DNA from: Chelydra serpentina
Taxonomy: Eukaryota; Chordata; Testudines; Chelydridae
Direction of reading: 5' to 3'
NCBI GenBank assembly: GCA_037349315.1
Contig: JBAIAC010000216.1
Span: 310,001 to 374,000, forward strand
DNA: 64,000 nt
This document shows positions 1 to 9,410 of this stretch, piece by piece (the stretch's first letter is position 1; every line of letters starts with the position of its first letter). Position numbers and translations under genes: made by a program. The notes under the pieces were generated by a model. The model was not told the origin of the DNA and ran no database searches. It saw only the letters and a list, made by a program, of their open reading frames with translations.

Positions 1-504
1 CCTGGATCTTAGAACAATGGAAAAATCAGTCAGGTTCTTAAAAGAAGGATTTTATTAAAAAAAGAAAGGTAAAAATCATCTCTATAAAATCAGGACGGAA
101 AATACATACAGGGTACTCAGATTCAAAACACAGAGGATTCCCCTCTAGGCAAAACCTTAAAGTTACAGAAAACAGGAATAAACCTCCGTTTTAGCACAGG
201 GAAAATTTGCAAGCAAAACAAAAGATAATCTAATGCATTTCCTTGCTATTATTTACTATTTTTGCAATATTGAGACTCACTTCAGGCTGGTTGATGGGAG
301 AAAGAGTTTTCTGATCTGATGCTTCTCCCAGATTTGAAAGTATCTTCTTTCCCCATTGGTTCTGTTGCTTCTCCTGATGCTTCTCCCAGATTTGAAAGTA
401 TCTTCTTTCCCCATTGGTCCTGTTGGTCAGGTGCAACCAGGCTATTTGATATTCTTAACCCTTTACAGGTAAGAAGGAATTCTAGGCTACCCTTAGCTGT
501 ATGT
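1..504 (-). repeat. Probable LTR-derived interspersed repeat fragment
   Basis: AT-rich non-coding sequence with no credible protein frame. The style (TTTATTAAA near 50, then A-rich text up to the CR1 at about 505) resembles the end of a turtle retroviral LTR read on the minus strand, but I see only one copy and no target duplication. It contains a 58-bp tandem duplication: the copy starting at 318 recurs at 376 with few changes, and short open frames here follow from it. Class assignment is inference from resemblance. Confidence 0.3.
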
Positions 505-1005
505 TTATGACACATCCCCTGTCATCCACTCCCAGCTTCTGGCAAACAGAGGCGTAGGGACACCCAGTGCATGAGGTTGCATCCCTCTCCATCCTGGCTA
601 ATAGCCATTAATGGACCTATCCTCTAGGAAATTATCTAGTTCTTTTTTTAAACTCTGTTGTAGTTTTGGCCTTCACAATATCCTCTGGCAATGAGTTCCA
701 CAGGTTGACTACACGCTGTATGAAGAAATACTTCCTTTTGTTTGTTTCAAAACTGCTGCTTATTAATTTCATTAGGTGACCCCTAGTTCTTGTGTTATGT
801 GAAGGAGTAAATAACACTTCCTTATTCACTTTCTCTATCCCAGTCAAGATTTTATAGATCTCAATCATATCCCCCCTTAGTCGTCTCTTTTTCAAACTGA
901 AAAGTCCCAGTATTATTAATCTCTCCGCATACTGAAGCTATTTCATACTCCCAGTCATTTTTGTTGCCCTTCTCCCTTTTCCAGTTCTAATTGTAACCTC
1001 CCTTT
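505..1005 (-). mobile_element. CR1 LINE 3' end (RT C-terminus)
   Basis: On the minus strand 895-632 encodes the conserved C-terminal part of a CR1-type LINE polyprotein: [15 protein letters not shown], then a divergent middle, then [14 protein letters not shown]. This is the region after the reverse-transcriptase palm. Upstream, 960-1000 still reads as the end of the preceding conserved block. It has no complete reading frame and is a dead 5'-truncated copy. It may be the distal part of the CR1 at 2581-4266, but about 300 bp of expected sequence between them is missing, so a separate insertion is equally possible. Confidence 0.8.
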
Positions 1006-2110
1006 CCCTCCTGGGTTACTCAGGAGAAGGCAACACTCACTGTGTGCCTGGGTGCCTGATGTTGTTGACAGTAAAGGAGAGCCTGAGTATCCCAGTGGTG
1101 ATGTTGGATAGGTGAGAATCCTCTCTCCACTCCTCTGCTGCAGTCCTTTTACTTGTAAAGGAAATTAAAATTGGCAGTGTCTCCTCCTGGCTGGGCCCTG
1201 TATGTACACACTCAATGGTGTGCCTTGGGAGCCTCCAGGAATAAATTTAACCTAATCTGTGCAATGGGTCTAACTCAAAAATATCAATTATAAACAATGC
1301 ACACCCAATAGACACGTAGTCTGGAGTTAACACACCTTTAGTTAACAATTTAAGGAAACATGGCCTAACAGACCGAGATTGAATTTACTACTAATTTAAA
1401 TCAGCAGAGGGCAGTTCAATAAATACATAAATACAGTTTATGGTAATAAAGGAAACGTATCTAATGTGCCTCCATTTACCTGACTCCATTTACCTGTGAG
1501 GCAGAGTTGGAGGGCGGGAGGGAGGGAGTGTCTGTACAGTATTTCCCAGCACTCAGGCTCCAGCTGGAGCAGTAACGTAGCCCCGCAGCACTTGTATACA
1601 ATAGAGAGGCGCTGCGGTGTCTAAGCATTGACAGTGAAGGAATTGGGAGGCCTGTGCCTTTAAGAACCCTGCCCCAGGAACCTGCCCTCTGCTCCGATGC
1701 TGACATGCAGCGTCTGGTAAAGAGAACTGAAAAAGCCTCTGCCACCCCCACACCCCGATATTTGTGAGCACAGCAGGTGGCTGATCCCGCGGGGTCACTT
1801 TTCCCCCCTCTCCCCCTCCCTAAACGAGGCTTTTGTCCCCGCACAGGGTCTGGCAATGTCTCCCCTCCGGACTTAACCTCGGCTCCCACCCCCACCCCCA
1901 ATTTTTCCCCTTCAGCCCCTCTTCTGCCGCTACCTAGAGTAGCTTGATCCCCCCTGGCCAGTAAATTTCTGCCCCCTGCTCAAACCCTGACACCCCCCCC
2001 CACTGCAATGTGCCCCCCTTGATCCTTTTAAACCCCTCCAAAGAGGAGGCAGCAAATTGTAAGTAGAAGTAAGGGCAGAGAGAGGGCAGTGGCAACAGCG
2101 AAGGTTACTG
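1006..2110. other. No recognised gene; unassigned sequence
   Basis: 1006-1475 is AT-rich and non-coding. 1476-2110 becomes C/G-rich with homopolymer and CCCCCAC runs. A short tandem copy of CTCCATTTACCTG sits at about 1468-1497. Open frames here lack family motifs. The block separates two CR1 pieces, so at least part is probably inserted repeat DNA, but I could not find paired ends. Confidence 0.3.
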
Positions 2111-2115
2111 CGCAT

Positions 2116-2575
2116 GCTCAGTTCGGGTGAGCATGCTCAGTGTAACCAAAGTTGCTAATTGGGAGAGGTTGCTTCTTGTGTCGCTGCACCTGCAGCCTGC
2201 AGCCCCGGAGTTCTCTGTCTCTGGCAGCCGCGGGGCTGCGGCTTCTCTCCGCGCTGCACTGGCCTGCGGGGACAGAGAACACCGGCGCCCGCAGCCCGAG
2301 AGTTCTCTGTCCCCAGCAGGCCAGGGCAGCATGGAGAGAAGCCGCAGCCCCGCACCTGCCGGGGACAGAGATCACCGGCACCCGCAGCTCGGCCTGCTGG
2401 GGACAGAGAACTCCGGGGCTGCGTGCACCTGTGTTCTCTGTCCCCGGCAGGCCGGGGCAGCGTGGAGAGAAGCCGCAGCCCCACGCCTGCCGGGGATAGA
2501 GATCACCGGCGCGGGTGCCCATAAATGCCCCGGTGGGCGCCATGGCGCCCGCGGGCACCGCGTTGGGGACCACTG
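2116..2575 (-). mobile_element. GC-rich non-autonomous hAT-like element
   Basis: On the minus strand the right edge begins CAGTGGTCCCCAACGCGGTG (complement of 2556-2575), a typical hAT-style terminus starting CAG. The body is built of repeated, partly palindromic GC-rich blocks in which GACAGAGAAC and GTTCTCTGTC alternate. This makes open frames on both strands that have no family motifs. The other terminus and the 8-bp target duplication could not be located, so the left boundary is approximate. It interrupts CR1 sequence that resumes at 2581. Confidence 0.5.
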
Positions 2576-2580
2576 CTGTA

Positions 2581-4266
2581 CGATATCCCAATCCTTTTCT
2601 GAATTGGCAATACCTCCCAACTTTGTGTCATCTGCAAACTTTATTAGCACACTCCCACTTTTGGTGCCGAGGTCAGTAATAAAAAGATTAAATAAAATTG
2701 GTCCCAAAACTGAACCTTGAGGAACTCCACTAGTAACCTCCCTCCAACCTGACAGTTCACCTTTCAGTATGACCCGCTGTAGTCTCCCCATTAACCAGTT
2801 CCTTATCCACCTCTCAATTTTCATATTGATCCCCATCTTTTCCAATTTAACCAATAATTCCTCATGTGGTACTGTATCAAATGCCTTACTGAAATCGAGG
2901 TAGATTAGATCCACTGCGTTTCCTTTATCTAAAAAATCTGTTACTTTCTCAAAGAAGGAGATCAAGTTGGTTTGGCACGATCTACCTTTTGTAAAACCAT
3001 GTTGTAATTTGTCCCAATTGCCATTGACCTCAAAGTCCTTAACTACTTTCTCCTTCAAAAATTTTTCCAAGACCTTGCATACTACAGATGTCAAACTAAC
3101 AGGCCTGTATTTACCCAGGTCACTTTTTTCCCCTTTCTTAAAAACAGGAACTATATTAGCTATTCTCCAGGCAAATGGTACAACCCCTGAGTTTAGAGAT
3201 TCATTAAAAAATGTTGCTAATGGGCTTGCAATTTCATGTTAATATTCTTGGATGAAGATTATCTGGGCCGCTTGATTTACTCTCATTAAGCTGTTCAAGT
3301 TTGGCTTCTACCTCGGATATAGTAATATCTACCCCCACATCCTTATTCCCATTTGTCATGCTGCCACTATTCCTAAGAGTCTCATTAGCCTCATTAAAGA
3401 CTGAGGCAAAGTATTTGTTTAGATATTGGGCCATGCCTAGATTATCCTTAACCTCCACTCCATCCTCAGTGTTAAGCGGTCCCACTTCTTCTTTCTTTGT
3501 TTTCTTCCTATTTATATGGCTATAAAACCTTTTACTATTGGTTTTAATTACCTTTGCAAGGTCCAATTCTACATGCCTTTTAGCCTGTCTCACTTTATCC
3601 CTACATGCTCTGACCTCAATAAGGTAGGTTTCTTTGCTGATCCCTCCCATCTTCCACTCCTTGTATGCTTTCTGTTTTTTCTTAATCACCTCTCTGAGAT
3701 GCTTGCTCATCCAGCTTGGTCTAAAACTCCTGCCTATGAATTGTTTCCCCTTTCTTGGGATACAGGCTTCTGATAGCTTCTGCAACTTTAACTTGAAATA
3801 ATCCCAGGCCTCCTCCGCCTTTAGGTCCATAAATTCTTTAGTCCAATCCACTTCCCTAACTAATTTCCTTAATTTATTAAAGTTAGCCCTTTTGAAATCA
3901 AAAACCCTAGTCTCAGATTTATTTTAGTTTATCCTTCCATTTAGTTTGAACTGAATTAGCTCATGATCACTCAAGCCAAGGTTGTCCCCTACAACCATTT
4001 CTTCTATGAGGTCCTCACTACTCACCAAAACCAAATCTAAAATGGCATCCCCCCTTGTTGGTTCAGCAACTACTTGATGAAGGAATTCATCAGCTATCAC
4101 ATCTAGGAAAATCTGACCCTATTATTATTACTAGCACTTGTTCTCCAATCTATATCTCGGAAGTTGAAATCTCCCATGATCACACAGTTCCCATTAGTAT
4201 TTACTTCCTTAAAAACATTAAAGAGGTCTCTATCCATATCCAAATTAGATCCCGGTGGTCTATAGC
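2581..4266 (-). pseudogene. CR1 LINE endonuclease-RT fragment
   Basis: Reading the minus strand from about 4266 to 2581 gives a CR1 ORF2. First comes the end of an APE-type endonuclease (GDFNFRDIDW-like motif around 4150 and the DHELIQFKLN block near 3970). Then the linker (3851-3234) contains SGPDNLHPRIL. Then the reverse transcriptase (3094 downward) shows DFSKAFDTVPH, SGVPQGSVLGP and the catalytic FADD near 2650. Several stops and frame changes split it. The upstream end abuts hAT transposase sequence at about 4266, consistent with a 5'-truncated insertion. Downstream it is cut by the GC-rich hAT derivative. It is non-functional. Confidence 0.9.
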
Positions 4267-5358
4267 ACACCATTCTGCACATTTTTTCCTAATTAATGAA
4301 CCTGTGTTTCATGATCAGTTATTTTACAGAGATGCTCCTTCATGACTGGATCAAACAAAGCTAGGTATTCAACAAATTTTAAAAAATTTCAATTTCCTAG
4401 AGTGTATAATTTTTCATTTCTGCTGCGGAATGCTAAATTTTGTTCATTGAGAACTCTCACTGAAGCAATCAGACACTCTAATATTTGTTGCCAATATTCT
4501 TCTTTTTCCTTGATCACATGTAAATTTTCTTCATCGATAGTTTTTCCTTTTTTTCAATCGTAATTCAAGTTCTTTCCAATTTTGAAAACATTCCAAATGT
4601 TCTTTACTTCTTTCATGTGAAGAGAGAATTGAAGATATGTTTTTCCAGTCCTTCAAACCATTTTCAGTAAGTGATGTACCAATTGTTTGATTTCTAAACA
4701 ACTTGCAGGAAAAGCAAAACACAGAGTCCTTCGACACTGAATATTCTAACCAATTTCAATGAATTCTTTCCCCATTAATGAGTTTCCTCTTGTAATGCTG
4801 AGCAGAGATTTTTCTTTTATTTCCATCCTCAGGGAAGGGAAATTCATGAACTTGTTCAGGTCCATGTTCCACAAGAATTTGCCACACACTGTCATCACAT
4901 GTGGGCCATGAAGCTGGGTCCCCATACTGTAACTTGTTTGTAACTTCCTCATCATTTCTTCCTTCTACTTCACTCACTTCAATTTCTGAATGTGTCTCTG
5001 AAGATGAATAAATTTTCTCCACTTCCATGTCAGTCTGTGAGCTGCCTTCATCTAGAAATAAGTTTCCATCATCTTGAGTTTCCAAACTGCCTTTTTGTGG
5101 CTGTCAGCTACACTCATCTCAAAGTAATATACCTTCATCTTGATATTCCAAACTGCTTCCATGCGGATGTGAGCTAACCTCCTACTCTCCAAGTAAAATT
5201 CCTTCATCTGGATGCCGTGAACTGCTTCCATCTTTATTTGGATTAAAGAGAAGATATTTCAGGAAGGATCCCTGCTGTTTTGTTTGGTCCTTTTCCTTCT
5301 CAGCCTTTCATTTATGATACTCAGCTCCTGAGGGTTTCCTTTTTCCTCTTTCTGCCAT
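4267..5358 (-). pseudogene. hAT transposase N-terminal part (TTF zinc finger)
   Basis: A transposase of the hAT group with a TTF-type zinc finger, of the kind also found in ZMYM-like genes. The start codon is at 5358 (minus), giving MAERGKRKPSGAEYH and then an in-frame TGA. Acidic repeats follow, in which DEGILL recurs. The TTF segment lies at 5085-4531, with DPASWP, the CFSCKLF motif and SHERSKEHLECF. The frame then continues, with further stops, to about 4270, where FDPVMKEHL is readable. The catalytic RNase H-like core and dimerisation domain are absent because CR1 sequence begins at 4266. Family assignment is by motif recognition; the copy is inactive. Confidence 0.8.
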
Positions 5359-5846
5359 GGGGCATTTGAATATTGTTATATACTGTGCTCCCGAATGCAA
5401 GCATTATAGTGTTAAGGATGGCTGACACACCCACCACATGGTTGGTGATTTAAACCACATTGCAGACATCCCAACGCGTCTTTTCACTGCTTAAAGGTTC
5501 AATGATTAGTAACATACACTCACCTATTAAAACAGTTAGTTACAGCATTTACACAGAAACAAAATGACATTTATCAATGTTTTAAGCCGACACCGGTTTG
5601 GAAAGTAATCCCCTTCCTCATGGTTACCTGCTTGGAGTGTGACATCATCACGTTCATAGTCTATTAAGCGTTAACGCTGTTACTTTTTTTTAATGGACCT
5701 TATTTATTACATGTGAACCAGTTATAACAAAGCAAAGTTCATAATTATACAGCCCGATAATAATGCTAAAGTTTAAAACGCTTAAAGATACTCACATTTT
5801 GGATTTATAATGCTGAAAGACATTATTCTTTTTTCTTTGGCACAAA
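5359..5846. other. Non-coding, probably the hAT 5' flank
   Basis: AT-rich sequence without a supported gene. It lies upstream of the hAT start codon (minus strand) and ends where Harbinger copy A begins. It could be the 5' untranslated part of that hAT element. I see no TIR inside it. Confidence 0.3.
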
Positions 5847-7105
5847 GGGTATGTCTACACTACGAAATTAGTCCGATTTTACATAAATCGATTTTTGGGA
5901 ACAGATATTATAAAGTCAAGTGTGTGTGTCCACACTAAGCACATTAATTCGGCAGTGTGCGTCCACAGTACCGTGGCAAGCGTCGACATTCTAAGCGGTG
6001 CACTGTGGGTAGGTATCCCATAGTTCCCGCAGTCCCCGCTGCCCATTTGAATTCTGGGTTGAGCTCCCAATGCCTGATGAGGCAAAACATTTGTTGTGGG
6101 TGGTGATGGGTAAATGTTGTCAGTCAACCCTCCTTCCCATCCTCCCTCTGTGAAAGCAACGGCAGACAATCATTTCGCGCCCTTTTCCCTAGATTGCCAG
6201 AGCAGACGCCATAGCACTGCAAGCATGGAGCCCGGTGAGATCATCGCAGCAGTTATGACCATTGTAAACACCTCATGCATTATTGTGCACTTTATGCAGA
6301 ACCAGAACCTGAAAAAGGAGGTGAGGAGGCGATGGCAGCACGGTGACGACAGTGATGAGGACATGGACACAGACTTTTCTCAAAGCACGCGACCCCGCAA
6401 ATTGGACATCCTGTTGGCAATGGGGCAGGCTCATGCCGTGGAATGCCAATTCTGGGTCCGGGAAATGAGCACAGACTGGTGGGACTGCATAGTGTTGCAG
6501 GTCTGGGTTGATTCCCAGTGGCTGCGAAACTTTTGCATGCGTAAGGGCACTTTTATGGAACTTTGTGACTTGCTGTCCCCTGCACTGAAGCACCATAATA
6601 CCAAGATTCGAGAAGCCCTCACAGTTCAGAAGCGAGTGGCAATAGCCCCCTGGAAGCTTGCAATGCCAGACAGCTACCGGTCAGTCGCGAATCAATTTGG
6701 AGTGGGCAAATCTACTGTGGGGGTTGCTGTGATGCAAGTAGCCAACGCAATCACTGAACTGCTGCTATCAAAGGTAGTGACCCTGGAAAATGTGCAAGTG
6801 ATAGTAGATGGCTTCTCTGCAATGGGATTCCCTAACTGTGGTGGGGCAATAGACGGAACGCACATCCTTATCTTGGGACCGGATCACCAGGGCAGCCAGT
6901 ACATAAACCGCAAGGGCTACTTTTCAATGGTGCTGCAAGCACTGGTGGATCACAAGGGACATTTCACCAATGTGAAAGTAGAATGAATTATATTGTAATT
7001 ATAATTCATTAAAGAAATTCTTGCTGTCTGTTGCTTTAAACAGGAGAAAGGTTTGTTGAAATATAGTTGTCAGGAAGAGAAACATTAAGGTGTGAGACAA
7101 TGGGT

Positions 7106-7164
7106 CATAGAATCATAGAATCTCAGGGTTGGAAGGGACCTCAGGAGGTCATCTAGTCCAACCC
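7106..7164 (-). mobile_element. CR1 3' tail (about 59 bp) inside the 5' LTR
   Basis: The text ATAGAATCATAGAATCTCAG followed by the GGTTGGAAGGGACC block is the extreme 3' end of a CR1 in minus orientation, ending in the typical ATTCTATGAT repeats. The 3' LTR lacks it and reads GGGTCCTCTTAAAC at the same point, so this is a later, extremely 5'-truncated insertion. Confidence 0.9.
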
Positions 7165-7217
7165 CCTTAAACTAATGAGCTTAAGAGCTCCTGCTGAGCT
7201 AGGAGATTGGTAAAAGT

Positions 7218-7225
7218 ATGCAAAT
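7218..7225 (+). promoter_or_regulatory. Octamer (POU-factor) motif in the LTR
   Basis: ATGCAAAT is an exact match to the octamer consensus bound by POU factors and lies about 60 bp upstream of the TATA box. In the 3' LTR an LTR element has inserted exactly at this motif: the TATG that begins it became the duplicated target, so the octamer survives only on its distal side (16612-16619). Confidence 0.45.
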
Positions 7226-7281
7226 AAGATATGTATGTATACTTGTCTGTTTCTTATGTTAAGTTTGTCTCCTCTTATCTG

Positions 7282-7290
7282 TATATATAA
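7282..7290 (+). promoter_or_regulatory. ERV LTR TATA box
   Basis: TATATATAA about 60 bp upstream of the AATAAA at 7351, the spacing expected for U3-R. The 3' LTR keeps the same motif near 16676-16684. Activity is inferred from sequence only. Confidence 0.7.
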
Positions 7291-7350
7291 GATAGCTTGT
7301 GCCTTTGCTTGGGACTCACATATCTGGGTGCATTGGCAAAGCGCTTTGCT

Positions 7351-7356
7351 AATAAA
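7351..7356 (+). terminator. ERV LTR polyadenylation signal
   Basis: AATAAA in the R region of the 5' LTR, with an equivalent copy near 16745-16750 in the 3' LTR. It is placed downstream of the TATA box as in simple retroviral LTRs. Confidence 0.7.
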
Positions 7357-7405
7357 CAGAGTGGTGTGACAAATTTTGTGAGTCTTGAATCTGACTTTGA
7401 CAATT

Positions 7406-7423
7406 TGGAGGTTCTACCGAGAT
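7406..7423 (+). other. Primer-binding site, tRNA-Gln type
   Basis: TGGAGGTTCTACCGAGAT starts 3 nt after the LTR end. The canonical vertebrate tRNA-Gln 3' end plus CCA has the complement TGGAGGTTCCACCGAGAT, so this is a 17/18 match with one C-to-T difference at 7415. The tRNA sequence is recalled general knowledge; a search against turtle tRNAs would settle it. Confidence 0.75.
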
Positions 7424-7939
7424 GGCAACTGTCTTCACTGGGGCCGTGTGACTCCTGACCGTTCTTAGGACGGCCATGGCAAGCCGGCACCTGGGCATTT
7501 GGCCCGAGCGGACCTCCGCCATAATGGAATGGTGCATGACCACAGTGAAGTCTACGCCATCGATCCTGTTGGTTCCCACTCTGTTCTGGTAGGGATCCCG
7601 GGATCTGATATCAGGAATCTGGTCAGGTAATTATTTCTGTGTTTTATCCGGACTGAGGACTGTCTTGTCTCTGTGTCTATCCATCCTCCCTGTGGTGTGT
7701 TTGAGTCTGGGCGCTGTTTCCATCCGGGGATCGGCCGACCAAAGGGTTCCTGTCCCCGCAGTCTGAGTGAGTGAAATCTGCACAATCGCAGCCGCACCGT
7801 GCCTTGGGTAAAACCCTTGGTGTGAAAGCAAGGGCGATTGAGGCAGTATCCTGTGGGCTCCTTTTGTGTGTTGCACCGGGCATCGCTCTGATGAACCCGA
7901 TTTTCCTTCTTGTGTGATTGGTGTGTAAAGTCCTCCTGT

Positions 7940-9409
7940 ATGGGTAACCAGACGTCTAAGTTGGGACAGTTCCCTAAAGGAACGCCGGATCATTTTATGT
8001 ATTTTAGGAAGGGTCCGGACTCCTGTAAATTTCTGGAAAAATGGTCTAAGCTAACTCAGGAGAATCCCTAAATTCAGTGGCCACTGTTAGGATCTTGGGA
8101 CAAAGACCGAGTAGACGTCTTAAAAGACAAACTCGGCCAACCTAAAACTTAATTGGCAAAAGGAGAGGTTGATTGTTTCATGCAGTGGTGGGAAGAGGCA
8201 AATCATAGGTGGACAGAATCAAAACTTGCCTCTCTCAAAGATTAAAATGATAAGTTAAAAGCTTTATTAGAAGCCTCCTCTCCCGCCACCAGACCGAGAG
8301 CTCCCCTTTACCCCGTTCTCCTAGAAGACCAGGATCGATCCCAACTCCCTTCATATTCCCATCTCATTGTGGGAAAGGACGAAGAAAACCCCTTGTTAAA
8401 TTCTGGGGATGATGATGAGGAAGAAGCATTAATTGGCCTGGCATCCTTGCGTCAGATCAATAGGCGATCACAACAACTCCTAGGAGTCTCCAGTTCAGAC
8501 CAGTCCGGATCGTCCAATACCGCCCAGGCCCATTCCTCCGGTACCACTCAGACCCGTAAAGAAAACTCCCCCGTTCCCCCGAAACCCTCCAGTCTGCCCA
8601 ATTCCTCTGTTTTTCCCCATACATACGAAGATAGCCTGGACACTGATTGGGCCCAACGCTTACGCTCTGGCTCTAAACCTATCCAGGCTCCCCTCCGAAT
8701 CCTGCATACTGGGGGCCAACAAGAGGGTCCCACTTGGAGCTATAAACCCTGGACTCGTACAGAGCTCCATTCAATTGTAAAAGGCTTTCCAAAGCCCCTG
8801 GAAAATCCTACCACATTTGCAGAGGAATTTTTGTTAGTGTGTGACACCTATGAACCCTCTGAGGCAGACCTCCTGCAGCTGTGCAAGCTACTTGTAACCC
8901 CTAGCGAGCATGAAAAATGGTTCACAGCAGCCAATTGGCCCGTCAGTGAGCGCCATTCTACTTTACCAGACACCGGTCCTGACGCTGAATACCGGAAAAA
9001 GTGTAAAGACCGAGCTAAAAACCTACATGAGGCTATCCCTTGGGTATGGACTCCTAAAACCAACTGGACAGCCATACATTGCTGTAAACAGCGACAGGGA
9101 GAAAGTCCGGGTAACTATCGCACCCGGCTGACTGATGTTTTTCTGCAACATTCTGGTATACAGCAACCGGGTGAAAATGGGAAGGGCGCCCTGGCTCATG
9201 GGTTTGTTAATGATCTCCTACCTGCTATTGGCAGTCTGCTAAAGCGAATAAGTCTTGGGTGGGAGACTGAAACCATGGATAAATTGCAATCAGTGGCAGA
9301 ACACTGCCATCGCACTCTAAAGGGAAAGGAGGAACAACCTTCCCAAAAGTTAATGGCCCTGCAAATACAGCCTTATTCAGGGCAAGGTAAACAGTATCGG
9401 GGAGGGTGA
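7940..9409 (+). pseudogene. gag: ERV Gag (matrix-capsid), three stops
   Basis: The start MGNQTSK at 7940 gives an N-terminal glycine of the myristoylation type. The frame is broken by TAA at 8069, 8150 and 8243, all within the matrix part. From 8369 it is open for 346 codons to 9409. That part holds an acidic and proline-rich stretch and then a gamma-type capsid, including FAEEFLLVCDTYEPSE and QLCKLLVTP. Just after the stop, a single zinc-knuckle beginning CNYCKQPGH is visible (about 9467) and is itself followed by a stop. Gag normally builds the virion core; this copy cannot make it full length. Confidence 0.88.
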
Positions 9410-9410
9410 T

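Larger units (their letters stand above)
6971..7402 (+). repeat. ERV 5' LTR with a CR1 tail insertion
   Basis: Begins TGTGAAAGTAGAATG and ends GACTTTGACA. About 372 bp after subtracting the CR1 tail at 7106-7164. It carries an octamer-type ATGCAAAT at 7218-7225, a TATA box at 7282-7290 and AATAAA at 7351-7356. It aligns to the 3' LTR at 13539-13731 and 16615-16796 with five differences (for example CACATATC here against CACGTATC). Confidence 0.95.

Noticed and set aside
2372..2590. C-terminal extension of the CR1 RT frame
   Set aside because: Past 2590 (reading minus) the frame runs into the GC-rich hAT derivative and is not CR1 protein.
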